This document shows positions 1 to 7,801 of a stretch of DNA of 64,000 nucleotides, piece by piece (position 1 is the first letter of the stretch; the number at the start of each line of letters is the position of its first letter). Both the position numbers and the translations under genes were made by a program. The stretch is from Thiohalocapsa sp963698775 (GTDB lineage Bacteria; Pseudomonadota; Gammaproteobacteria; Chromatiales; Chromatiaceae). The stretch is from positions 19,622 to 83,621 of the forward strand of contig CAVOSE010000003.1 of assembly GCA_963698775.1 (NCBI GenBank). The letters are read 5' to 3'. Below the pieces are notes generated by a model. The model did not search any database and was not told where the DNA came from. It worked only from the letters and a program-made list of their open reading frames with translations.

Positions 1-35
1 GATGGAGTGGCCCTGGTTGGAGTGACCCTGGTCGC

Positions 36-103
36 CGTCGGAGCGACTTGCAGTCGCGATCTTCCCCGTCGCGGCGCGTCGCGATTGCAAATCGCTCCCA
101 CAA
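36..103. repeat. Inverted pair of REP-like palindromes (GCAA type)
   Basis: Two half-sites face each other: one reads GGAGCGACTTGCAGTCGCGA and the other GTCGCGATTGCAAATCGCTC followed by CCAC. Together they can fold into a cruciform. A near-identical pair lies at 28025-28090, so this is a dispersed REP/BIME-type element rather than a gene-specific terminator. It sits just 3' of the sirB1-like gene. Confidence 0.6.
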
Positions 104-137
104 CCGCGGCTGGTCTCGGCATTTTCGAGGCGAAGCA

Positions 138-977
138 CTAGTGCAGTTTCACCGGTTGCTTGGTCAGTTCGTCGATGACCGAGTCCATGGACGCGATCTG
201 TTCCGCATCGTCCGCCACCTCGACGAAGCGACGCAGGTCCGCGAGCGCCGCTGGCGCATAACCGAGACGCCGATAGAGTAGACCCCGTTGGCGCAGTTCG
301 TCGGGCAGATCGGGCGACAGATTGAGGGCCGCGGTCAGGGCCTCCAACAGGTTGCCGTCGTCGCCGCGAGCACTGTAGGCGCCGATTAGGTTGCGCAACA
401 TCCTGACCAAGGTCTCGCGCTTGCCCGCCGGGCGCAGCAGCGACGGGGTGGAGCGAATGGTGACCGAGCCCTCGCCAAAGACATCGGCGAGGCGGCGATC
501 GAGTTCCTCTTCCGGCAGCGCGACGCCGCCGGCGTAGACGTCGAGCATCAGTGCCGTCGCACCGCGCCCGACTCGCACCAGAAAATGCGCCGGAAAGCTG
601 ACCCCAAAGGCTGGCATCCCCAGTCGTGCGGCCAGCTCACAGTACACCAGCGACAGCGAGATGGGTATGCCGAGCCGGCGCTCGAGCACCTGATCGAGGA
701 AGCTGTTGCGCGGGTCGTAGAAGTCGTCCTGGTTGCCGGCGAAACCAAGTTCATCGAACAGGAATTCGTTCAACGCTGACACCTGCGCGAGCAGATTTGC
801 ATCCTCCGGCATGCGGGCGCGGGCCGCGGCGGCGAGCAGATCGAACTGGGCTCGGCCGGCGTCGGGGTCCGCATCGCGTTGAAACAGGCTGCTGATGGTC
901 AGCGCGGCGGCGCAGAGGTCGATGCCGTCGTCGGTTTGATCGGCGAGCGCCGCGAGCTGTTGCTGGGCTGGGGTCAT
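138..977 (-). CDS. SirB1-family protein (transglutaminase-like fold plus TPR)
   Basis: The 279-residue product matches the SirB1 family. The N-terminal and central part resembles a transglutaminase-like domain (the segment with RNSFLDQVLERRLGIPISL and the CELAARLG stretch), and the C-terminal 90 or so residues are TPR-like helices (RGLLYRRLGYAPAALADLRR). Family members are cytoplasmic and usually lie near prfA/prmC in gammaproteobacteria; here the gene stands alone, divergent from cysZ. No enzymatic activity can be assigned. The start is an ATG. A proteolytic or protein-modifying role is only an inference from the fold. Confidence 0.8.
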   Translation of the reverse strand: MTPAQQQLAALADQTDDGIDLCAAALTISSLFQRDADPDAGRAQFDLLAAAARARMPEDANLLAQVSALNEFLFDELGFAGNQDDFYDPRNSFLDQVLERRLGIPISLSLVYCELAARLGMPAFGVSFPAHFLVRVGRGATALMLDVYAGGVALPEEELDRRLADVFGEGSVTIRSTPSLLRPAGKRETLVRMLRNLIGAYSARGDDGNLLEALTAALNLSPDLPDELRQRGLLYRRLGYAPAALADLRRFVEVADDAEQIASMDSVIDELTKQPVKLH

Positions 978-1063
978 GCGTGAGCTCCGATCGTATAGGA
1001 GGAAAACGGGCGATGTATTGAGAGCCTGCGGCGGACGGTACCCGAGGCTCTACCCCCAGGGTC

Positions 1064-1069
1064 TATAAT
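1064..1069 (+). promoter_or_regulatory. Likely -10 box of cysZ
   Basis: A perfect TATAAT lies 33 bases before the cysZ start codon. The -35 region is poor, so this is a plausible but unproven sigma-70 promoter for the gene divergent from the SirB1-like gene. Confidence 0.45.
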
Positions 1070-1102
1070 GCGGCCCTTTGCAGGACAACGGAACCCCGAC
1101 CT

Positions 1103-1834
1103 ATGCCTTCGAACCCCGCCAAAGGCGCCGCCTTCCTGTTGCAGGGCATCCGCCTGATCGCGCGCCCGGGCCTCAAGCGCTTCGTGCTCATCCCGTTGCT
1201 GATCAACATCCTAGTCTTCTCCGGCGCTATTTGGTATGGCGCCACAGAATTCGAAACGCTGATGATCCGCATGCAGTCTGCGGTGCCGGACTGGCTGAAC
1301 TGGCTGGAGTGGATTTTGTGGCCAATCTTTATCCTGGCCCTGTTGGTGATCGTGTTCTATGGCTTCACGCTGATCGCGAACCTGATCGCATCGCCCTTCA
1401 ACGGACTGCTGGCGGAGAAGACCGAGGCGCTGCTGACCGGCCGCTCGTTGGCGGACGACAACGATATGAAGAAGCTGCTGCGGGAACTGCCGATGACATT
1501 GCTCGATGAGACACGCAAGCTGCTGTATGCCGTACTCTGGAGCATCCCGTTTCTGATTCTGGCCTTCGTGATCCCGGTGGTGGGACCGGTGGTCTGGTTC
1601 CTGTTTACCGCCTGGATGTTGGCCGTGCAGTACAGCGACTTCCCGATGGGCAATCACGGGCTCAAGTTCCGCGACATGCGCGCCAGGTTGCGTCGGCGGC
1701 GTTTCCTCAGCGTCGGTTTCGGCGCCGCCGCGGCGACGCTGACGATGATCCCCGTGGTCAACTTCATCGCCATGCCCGCGGCGGTGGCCGGCGCGACCGC
1801 GATGTGGGTGCGGGAGTTGAGTAACGCGGATTGA
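1103..1834 (+). CDS. cysZ: Sulfate transporter CysZ
   Basis: This 243-residue inner-membrane protein belongs to the CysZ/EI24 family, which takes up sulfate for cysteine synthesis. It begins with the typical hydrophilic lead-in (GAAFLLQGIRLIARPGLKRF), followed by about four to six hydrophobic segments and the family-typical stretch NLIASPFNGLLAEKTE near residues 92-107. Length matches the family (about 250 residues). It is monocistronic, with a candidate -10 box upstream and hairpin-forming repeats downstream. Confidence 0.92.
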   Translation: MPSNPAKGAAFLLQGIRLIARPGLKRFVLIPLLINILVFSGAIWYGATEFETLMIRMQSAVPDWLNWLEWILWPIFILALLVIVFYGFTLIANLIASPFNGLLAEKTEALLTGRSLADDNDMKKLLRELPMTLLDETRKLLYAVLWSIPFLILAFVIPVVGPVVWFLFTAWMLAVQYSDFPMGNHGLKFRDMRARLRRRRFLSVGFGAAAATLTMIPVVNFIAMPAAVAGATAMWVRELSNAD

Positions 1835-1862
1835 CGGCAGTGCTGGCATTCAGACAGCGTAG

Positions 1863-1887
1863 GGCGGAACGCGATAGCGGTTCCGCC
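1863..1887 (+). terminator. Hairpin after cysZ
   Basis: The stem GGCGGAAC pairs with GTTCCGCC around an 8-base loop. There is no U-tract, so it may be a repeat or transcript-end hairpin rather than a classical intrinsic terminator. It lies between the convergent cysZ and hemX genes. A further GGCGGAT...ATCCGCC pairing follows at about 1974-2003. Confidence 0.4.
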
Positions 1888-2031
1888 ATCTGCCGATGGC
1901 CTCGTCGCCGACTCCTGATCCCGGTGCTTGCGCCGAAGACGCGGCTCCTGGGGGGCGGGGCGGAATGGCGGAATGGCGGATCGCCCTAGCGGGCATCCGC
2001 CCTACGGGGTTGGTGGGTCGCGGGCAGTCGG

Positions 2032-2760
2032 TCAGCGCATCGGCCGTGCTGTCGGACGGAGCGCGGCGCGCAGTTCGCCAAGTTGGCGAGCCAGGTCCTG
2101 GGCGCGCGGTTCACTGCCCGCATAGAGCTTTAACAGCAGTTGCTGGGCAGCGGCCGCCGTGAGATCGAACAGCACGGGATCACCGAGCGCGAGCGCCGTC
2201 TCCACGACTTCCACCTGGGCTTTGACGGCTCGATGCCCGCTCGGCGGCATGGCGCGCGGTCCCATTTGCAGACCAACGGGCGGCACACGCCGTGCCGGTG
2301 GCGGGAGTCGCGCGACATCGCGCACGATGCCGGTCAGCATGGCTCGCAACCGCCGCGGATCGATGGCGTCGATCGTCGCTGGGGGCGTGCCAGCGACGAC
2401 CCCAGGGACAAGCTGGCCGGGGGCGGACGCCGGTAGCCGGGGTTGACCTGTCAGGTATTGCGGCGAGCGACTGAGGTCCACGCCCCTCGGTTCGTCGGCA
2501 CGCGCGTCCAGCGCGGCCTCGCGACGGTCGAGTTCCGCCTGACGTTCCCGCAGTGCCTGCTCCGCCGCGCGCACTTGATCCGCCAGCATCACCTGCCGCC
2601 GGCTGGCGTCGTCGATGGACACACGCATCCGCGCCATGCCGCTGTGCAGGCCCGACCAGTACAGTTGCCCGATGGCAATCGCGCCCGCCGCCAGCAACAG
2701 CAGCGCGGACGAGATCAGCACCACCGGCCATAGCCTCCGTCGCGGTATTGCCGCGGTCAC
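2032..2760 (-). CDS. hemX: HemX-like membrane protein of the heme operon (short)
   Basis: The product has one N-terminal transmembrane helix (LWPVVLISSALLLLAAGAIA), then a coiled-coil stretch rich in Ala, Glu and Arg, then a less ordered C-terminal half, as in HemX proteins that follow hemD. I place the start at a GTG (2760) because it overlaps the hemD stop codon as GTGA; a longer in-frame GTG at 2805 is less likely. At about 242 residues it is shorter than typical HemX (350-400). No hemY follows; cysZ converges instead. Its exact role in tetrapyrrole synthesis is not known, and HemX itself is not a proven methyltransferase. Confidence 0.72.
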   Translation of the reverse strand: MTAAIPRRRLWPVVLISSALLLLAAGAIAIGQLYWSGLHSGMARMRVSIDDASRRQVMLADQVRAAEQALRERQAELDRREAALDARADEPRGVDLSRSPQYLTGQPRLPASAPGQLVPGVVAGTPPATIDAIDPRRLRAMLTGIVRDVARLPPPARRVPPVGLQMGPRAMPPSGHRAVKAQVEVVETALALGDPVLFDLTAAAAQQLLLKLYAGSEPRAQDLARQLGELRAALRPTARPMR

Positions 2761-3569
2761 CGCGGCGCCGGATTGTTCAGCTGCAGCCGACAAAGGGCGT
2801 CGCACAGGCCCGCATCACTGGGCTCGCTGGCGACGGCCACGATGCGAAAGCCGAGTTCGATGGCGCCGCTGGCGTTGCGCTCGCTGAGCACAGCCAGCGG
2901 GAGCCCGCGCAGCCAGCGATGTGCCGTTGTCGGCACCATGGCGAGCAAGTTGACCAGCACCTCGTCACTGGTGGCAGTGATAAAGCGCAGCGATCGTTGC
3001 CATTCCGGGATCAGCAGGGCCGCGTCGGTCTCCGGCGGTACGCGCTGATAGACCTCGGCATAGCTCACATCGGCGCCGCGCTGACTGAGCGTTTCGCCGA
3101 GCAGCCCGCGACCACCTTCACCACGGACGATCAGCACGCGCTTGCCCACCACCCGCGTCAACGCCGGCAACGCCAGTAATGATTCGCTATCGAAACCGGT
3201 TTCTGGCACCAAGAGCGGGGCTAGATCCGCATCCCGCATCGCCTTCGCCGTGGCACGACCCACCGCTGCCAAGAGCGGAGCCGTTTCGCGTTCGGACCCC
3301 GTGAGGACGCCGCGGTCCGGCAACAGGGCTAAGGCCTGCTCGACCGCGTTGCGGCTGATGAAAATGATGAGGTCGTAGCCCGCGCGCAGTTGGGTACGCG
3401 CTGCCTTGAGATCGCGCGGCGGGCGGATCTCGACGGTAGGAAAGGTCACTGGGCGACCGCCGACCTGCTCGATCAGCCGGCACAACTCGCCTGCTTGGGC
3501 GGCTGGCCGGGTGACCAGCACGCCACCGCCGCCCAGTTGACAGAGACCGGGTTGACTGAGACCGGTCAT
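2757..3569 (-). CDS. hemD: Uroporphyrinogen-III synthase HemD
   Basis: The 270-residue cytosolic enzyme closes and rearranges hydroxymethylbilane into uroporphyrinogen III. Visible family landmarks are the N-terminal VLVTRPAAQAGELCRLI, the FISRNAVEQAL segment and the TSDEVLVNLL segment near residues 190-200. It overlaps hemC by four bases (ATGA) and hemX by GTGA, so the three genes are translationally coupled. Sequence conservation of HemD is always low; position after hemC makes the call firm. Confidence 0.93.
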   Translation of the reverse strand: MTGLSQPGLCQLGGGGVLVTRPAAQAGELCRLIEQVGGRPVTFPTVEIRPPRDLKAARTQLRAGYDLIIFISRNAVEQALALLPDRGVLTGSERETAPLLAAVGRATAKAMRDADLAPLLVPETGFDSESLLALPALTRVVGKRVLIVRGEGGRGLLGETLSQRGADVSYAEVYQRVPPETDAALLIPEWQRSLRFITATSDEVLVNLLAMVPTTAHRWLRGLPLAVLSERNASGAIELGFRIVAVASEPSDAGLCDALCRLQLNNPAPR

Positions 3570-4492
3570 TCCTCGCGCAGCGCCGCCAGGATTTCGTCGG
3601 CCCCCTGTGCGAGAAGATCATCGGCGATGGACTCACCGAGCCGTTCCGCGTCGGCGACCGCTGCCCGCCCCTCAGCGCGCAGCAGACGGCTACCGTCGGG
3701 TGTGCCCACCAATGCGCGGAGGTACAGCTCACCGCCATCGTGAACCGCGTGTCCGGCGATGGGCACCTGACAGCCACCTTGCAGCCTTGCGTTCATCGCA
3801 CGTTCGGCAAGCACACACTCAGTGGTGGCCGCGTGGTGCATGGGTGCGATCAATGCGTGCACACGATCATCGTGGCTGCGACATTCGATGCCGATAGCGC
3901 CTTGGCCGATGGCGGGCAGACTGTCCTCGACCGCGATGCGGGAACGGATACGATCGCTGAAGCCAAGGCGTTTGAGGCCCGCCGCGGCCAAGATGATGGC
4001 ATCGTAGTCACCGGCGTCGAGCTTGCTCAAACGCGTGTTGACATTGCCGCGCAGCGGCTCGATGCGCAGGTCCGGCCGACGCGCCGCGAGTTGGCACTGT
4101 CGGCGCAAGCTGGAGGTGCCGACGCAGGCGCCGTGAGGCAAGGCGTCCAGGCCATCGAAGCGATTCGACACGAAGGCGTCCAGCGGATCTTCGCGCTCCA
4201 GGATGATCGCCAAGTGCAGGCCTTCGGGAAATTCGACCGGCACGTCTTTCATCGAGTGCACGGCGATATCCGCATCGCCGGCCAGCATGCCCTGCTCTAG
4301 TTCCTTGACGAACAGTCCCTTACCGCCGACCTTTGCCAGCGGCGCGTCGAGGATCTTGTCGCCGCGGGTGGTCATACCTATGATCTCGACCTCGAGGCCG
4401 GGATGCAGCCGGCGCAACTCCGCGGTCACATGTTCGGCCTGCCACATGGCCAACGGGGATTTGCGGGTGGCGATACGAATGGTTTCGGTCAT
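3566..4492 (-). CDS. hemC: Porphobilinogen deaminase (hydroxymethylbilane synthase) HemC
   Basis: This 308-residue enzyme polymerises four porphobilinogens into hydroxymethylbilane. The dipyrromethane cofactor cysteine is Cys241 in LQGGCQVPIAGH, the catalytic Asp is in HSMKDVP (about residue 83), and the substrate-binding Arg motif TSSLRRQCQL is present. The ATG at 4492 is preferred to the in-frame TTG one codon upstream. Length and motifs are standard. The gene is first of the hemC-hemD-hemX unit and follows algR, the order known from Pseudomonas. Confidence 0.97.
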   Translation of the reverse strand: MTETIRIATRKSPLAMWQAEHVTAELRRLHPGLEVEIIGMTTRGDKILDAPLAKVGGKGLFVKELEQGMLAGDADIAVHSMKDVPVEFPEGLHLAIILEREDPLDAFVSNRFDGLDALPHGACVGTSSLRRQCQLAARRPDLRIEPLRGNVNTRLSKLDAGDYDAIILAAAGLKRLGFSDRIRSRIAVEDSLPAIGQGAIGIECRSHDDRVHALIAPMHHAATTECVLAERAMNARLQGGCQVPIAGHAVHDGGELYLRALVGTPDGSRLLRAEGRAAVADAERLGESIADDLLAQGADEILAALREE

Positions 4493-4576
4493 CAACGCTT
4501 CCAGGATTTTTCAAGGATCTTCAGGGGACCGGCGGACGACGGTGCTGTCGGCGAACCGGTCGGGGGGAATCGGAAA

Positions 4577-5311
4577 TTAGCCGTCGCGCACAAAACGGCG
4601 GACTGCGGCTACGTGTCGACGGCTGATCGGCAGGCGTTCGTCACAGCCTTTCAGGACCGCCACGCTCGCACCATCGGCACCTTTCTCCAGGTCGATCAGG
4701 CGGTCGCTCGCCACCAGGGCATTTCGGTGGATGCGCATGAAGCGGCCCGGAAACTCCTGTTCGAGGGACTTCAAGGACTCGTCGATGAGCATCCGCCCGT
4801 CGGCGTGGCGCACCGTGACATACTTCTGCTCCGCCAGCAGATAGAACACGTCCTCTACCGCCACTGTCTGTACGCCGCCCCGGTAATGCGCACTCAGATG
4901 TTGGCGAGGCTTCGGGGCAACCAGCGACTCGGCGCTTGGGTGTTGCCCTCGGATCGTCACTGGAAGATGCCGCAACGTCTCCCTTAGCCGCTGCCGACAG
5001 ACGGGTTTGACGAGATAATGCGTCAACTTGTCCTCGAAGGCGTCCCGCGCGGGCTCGGGGTGGGCCGTGACGAGCACCACCGCCGGCGCCGGGTCCAGCG
5101 CCGCCAACTCGCCGGCTAGATCGGGACCGCTGCGTCCGGGCATCTGCACATCGAGAAACACCAGTTCGGCGTCTGTCGCGACACATTGTTGCGCAAGTTG
5201 CATGCCGCTTGCCGCCTCGCCGACCACCTGATAGTCGCCGTCGAGTTCTTCGATCAGCCGCCGCAAACGCTCGCGGGCGGGGCCGTCGTCGTCGACCACT
5301 AGGACTCTCAT
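4577..5311 (-). CDS. algR: AlgR-type LytTR response regulator
   Basis: A 244-residue two-domain regulator: an N-terminal receiver with the acidic pocket VVDDD, phospho-acceptor Asp54 in VFLDVQMPG and the conserved Lys in YLVKPV, then a C-terminal LytTR DNA-binding domain (about residues 140-244) with EQKYVTVRHADGRMLIDESL and RFMRIHRNALV. In Pseudomonas the homologue controls alginate, type IV pilus and virulence genes. The ATG at 5311 has a GGAGG ribosome site and overlaps the stop of the algZ remnant (TGATG). The cognate kinase is truncated here, so phosphorylation, if any, must come from elsewhere. Confidence 0.93.
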   Translation of the reverse strand: MRVLVVDDDGPARERLRRLIEELDGDYQVVGEAASGMQLAQQCVATDAELVFLDVQMPGRSGPDLAGELAALDPAPAVVLVTAHPEPARDAFEDKLTHYLVKPVCRQRLRETLRHLPVTIRGQHPSAESLVAPKPRQHLSAHYRGGVQTVAVEDVFYLLAEQKYVTVRHADGRMLIDESLKSLEQEFPGRFMRIHRNALVASDRLIDLEKGADGASVAVLKGCDERLPISRRHVAAVRRFVRDG

Positions 5312-5586
5312 CAATGCCTCCGCAGGTGTGGAAAGGTCAGCCGCTGCCCCAGGCTGGCAATTGTAGTCACGCTGTTGAGCAGGAGGTACGGAAGAATGCG
5401 CGCCTGCAGGGTCCGGGGCGCGCGTTCGCCAACGCCTTCACCCGCGCGCGTCACAGACCTCAACGCGTAAAGGTACCGCAATGGCAGCGCGCCGGCGATG
5501 GCCGAGATCAGTCTGACGCAAAACAGCAGCGACGTGAACCCGGCGGGGGCTTGCGTGTAAACTCGTGCGAAATCCGAGGTGACCGC
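5311..5586 (-). pseudogene. Truncated AlgZ/LytS-type sensor histidine kinase
   Basis: An open frame of 91 codons without an obvious ATG ends one base into the algR start codon (TGATG). Its translation contains RYLYALRSVTRAG and then LQARILPYLLLNSVTTIASL, which clearly corresponds to the LQARI.PHFLFNS.NTIASL H-box of AlgZ/LytS kinases. The phospho-accepting His is replaced by Tyr, and the frame ends 15 residues later, so the ATPase domain and most membrane helices are missing. It occupies exactly the place of algZ between argH and algR. It was found by reading the gap by eye; homology is inferred from the motif and position. Confidence 0.7.
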
Positions 5587-5638
5587 TCACCACCGGACCG
5601 GCCCTCTTCACCGAAAATGTAGCAGCAAACGCACCCCG

Positions 5639-7040
5639 ATGACTGATCACACGCATGCCGCAAAGCCCTGGTCCGGGCGCTTCGACGCCCCCACGGACGC
5701 CTTCGTCGAGGCGTTCACCGCTTCGGTCGGCTTCGACCGCCGGTTGTATCGCCACGACATCGCCGGCTCGGTCGCGCATGCGCGCATGCTGGCGCGGCAG
5801 GGCATCCTGAGCGATGAGGAGCGTGACGCCATCATCGACGGTCTCGCGCGCATTCAGACGAGCATCGAAGACGGCAGTTTTGAGTGGTCGGTGGCGCTGG
5901 AAGACGTGCACATGAACATCGAGTCGGCCTTGACCGGTCTCGTCGGCGACGCCGGCAAGCGCTTGCATACCGGGCGTTCCCGCAACGACCAGGTCGCCAC
6001 CGACATCCGACTCTGGCTGCGCGATGAGATCGATGCCATCAGCGCCAGCATCCATGCTGCTGCAGGACGCGCTGCTGGACCTCGCCGAGCGGGAGGCCGA
6101 CACCATCTTGCCCGGCTTCACGCATCTGCAGGTGGCCCAGCCGATTACCTTTGGGCATCACATGATGGCTTGGGTCGAGATGCTCGATCGCGACGCCGGA
6201 CGCCTGGCGGACTGCCGCAAGCGCGCCAACGTGATGCCGCTCGGCGCCGCGGCGCTGGCCGGCACCACCTACCCTATCGACCGCACCTATACCGCGCAAC
6301 AGCTCGGCTTCGACCGGCCCGCCGAGAACTCGCTGGACGCGGTGTCCGATCGCGACTTCGCCATCGAATTTAGCGCCGCCGCGGCGATCATGATGATGCA
6401 CCTGTCGCGTTTCTCCGAGGAACTCATTCTCTGGTCCTCGGCGCAGTTCGGCTTCGTCGAGCTGTCGGACGCCTTCTGCACCGGCTCGTCGATCATGCCG
6501 CAGAAAAAGAACCCGGACGTGCCGGAGCTGATCCGCGGCAAGACCGGGCGCATCTTCGGTCACCTGATGGCCCTGCTGACACTGATGAAGGGTCAGCCGT
6601 TGGCCTACAACAAGGACAATCAGGAAGACAAGGAGCCGCTGTTCGACACCGCCGACAACCTGCGCGGTTCGTTGAAGGTGTTCGCCGACATGATGCGCCA
6701 TGTGCAATGCAACCAGGAGCGCATGCGGGTCGCGGCGCGCCAGGGCTTCTCCACCGCCACCGACCTGGCCGACTACCTGGTACGCCGCGGCATCGCCTTC
6801 CGAGATGCCCACGAGATCGTCGGCAAGGCGGTCGGCTTTGGCGTCCGCGAGGGGCGCGATCTGGCCGAAATGAGTCTGGAGGAACTCCGCACCTTCTCCG
6901 CCGCTATCGGTGCCGATGTGTTCGATGTGCTGACATTGGAGGGGTCCGTTGCAGCCCGCGACCATCTCGGGGGCACCGCACCGGCGCAGGTGCGTGCCGC
7001 GATTGCGCGGCATCGGTTGCGCCGGCAGCAGGCGGGCTGA
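5639..7040 (+). CDS. argH: Argininosuccinate lyase ArgH, interrupted by a frameshift
   Basis: ArgH splits argininosuccinate into arginine and fumarate, the last step of arginine synthesis. Residues from MTDHTHAAKPWSGRF to DEIDAISASI are read in one frame from the ATG at 5639. From about 6052 the homology continues in the next frame (LLQDALLDLAEREADTILPG), through the signature GSSIMPQKKNPD near 6490 and on to 7040. One surplus base at about 6050-6062 explains the shift; joined, the protein is about 466 residues, the normal length. Either a sequencing/assembly error or a genuine inactivating mutation is possible. The gene diverges from the algZ remnant. Confidence 0.9.
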
Positions 7041-7106
7041 AGTCGAGGAACCCAGAGGCCGGGGCGCCGACTTTGGTTGGCTCTTCGCTTGAGCGCCCCC
7101 TTCCAC

Positions 7107-7128
7107 GCGCCGGTTGGAAAACCGGCGC
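7107..7128. terminator. Hairpin between convergent argH and hemerythrin genes
   Basis: GCGCCGGTT pairs perfectly with AACCGGCGC around a GGAA tetraloop. Without U-tracts it may act as a bidirectional transcript end or be a REP-type repeat: a related GACTGGAAAGTC hairpin followed by the same GGCGCTCCC occurs at about 30864-30885. Confidence 0.45.
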
Positions 7129-7134
7129 TCCCAG

Positions 7135-7545
7135 TCACTCCTCGTCACCGCAAACAACGTCGCTGTAGAAGACGCCGTAGCGTCGGTCCTCGGCCACTAC
7201 GTGGTTGAAGAACCAATGCCGGATCGAGGTTTGATCGCCGGCATCCAGCGCCGACGCATCGCTTCGCGTGACGCTGCGGCGGAGATCGACGAACTCCGCC
7301 ATTTGCAGTTTGTGCTCACGGCAGTGCGCATCGGTGTCGGGATAGTCGACCGCACGCAGAAAGCGCTCTTCGGTGACGAAGTGGCTGCGCAAGTGAGCGA
7401 TCAGGGCGTCCAGACGGTCGGTCAACGGGCTGGAATCCGACGCATCGAACAGGCGGTTGAGCAACCGCACCATCTCGCGATGCTCCTCGTCCAGCAGGTC
7501 GATTCCCAACGCCCAGTCGTCGCGCCAGATCAGCGGATCGGACAT
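7135..7545 (-). CDS. Bacteriohemerythrin
   Basis: The 136-residue protein is a four-helix hemerythrin that binds O2 (or NO) at a di-iron site. Iron ligands are recognisable in LDEEHREMV, HFVTEERFL, DAHCREHKLQ and RHWFFNHVVAED. The start ATG at 7545 is chosen because GGAGG lies just upstream; an ATG five codons earlier overlaps that site. It is a stand-alone domain without a fused signalling module. In aquatic gammaproteobacteria such proteins supply oxygen to particular oxidases or buffer it; which applies here cannot be seen. Confidence 0.9.
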   Translation of the reverse strand: MSDPLIWRDDWALGIDLLDEEHREMVRLLNRLFDASDSSPLTDRLDALIAHLRSHFVTEERFLRAVDYPDTDAHCREHKLQMAEFVDLRRSVTRSDASALDAGDQTSIRHWFFNHVVAEDRRYGVFYSDVVCGDEE

Positions 7546-7801
7546 AGCCTCGCCCTCCATCGATTACCCGTTTGATCCGGTCCGCAAAGACTCGACCTGA
7601 CCGCAAATCAGTTCGCGTGGCGCGGGGCGTGCCACAGCGCGGTAGGATCACCAGCGCCATACCGGATGAAGTGTAGGCGAAATAGCGAACGGACAACGCT
7701 GATCCGACGCGGGGTTAGAATGCGTCCTCGCTGCGCCGGGCAACCGATTCCACTCGGTCGGTTTCACCTGAGCGATTCCACCCAACCGAGGCCGACCAGC
7801 C

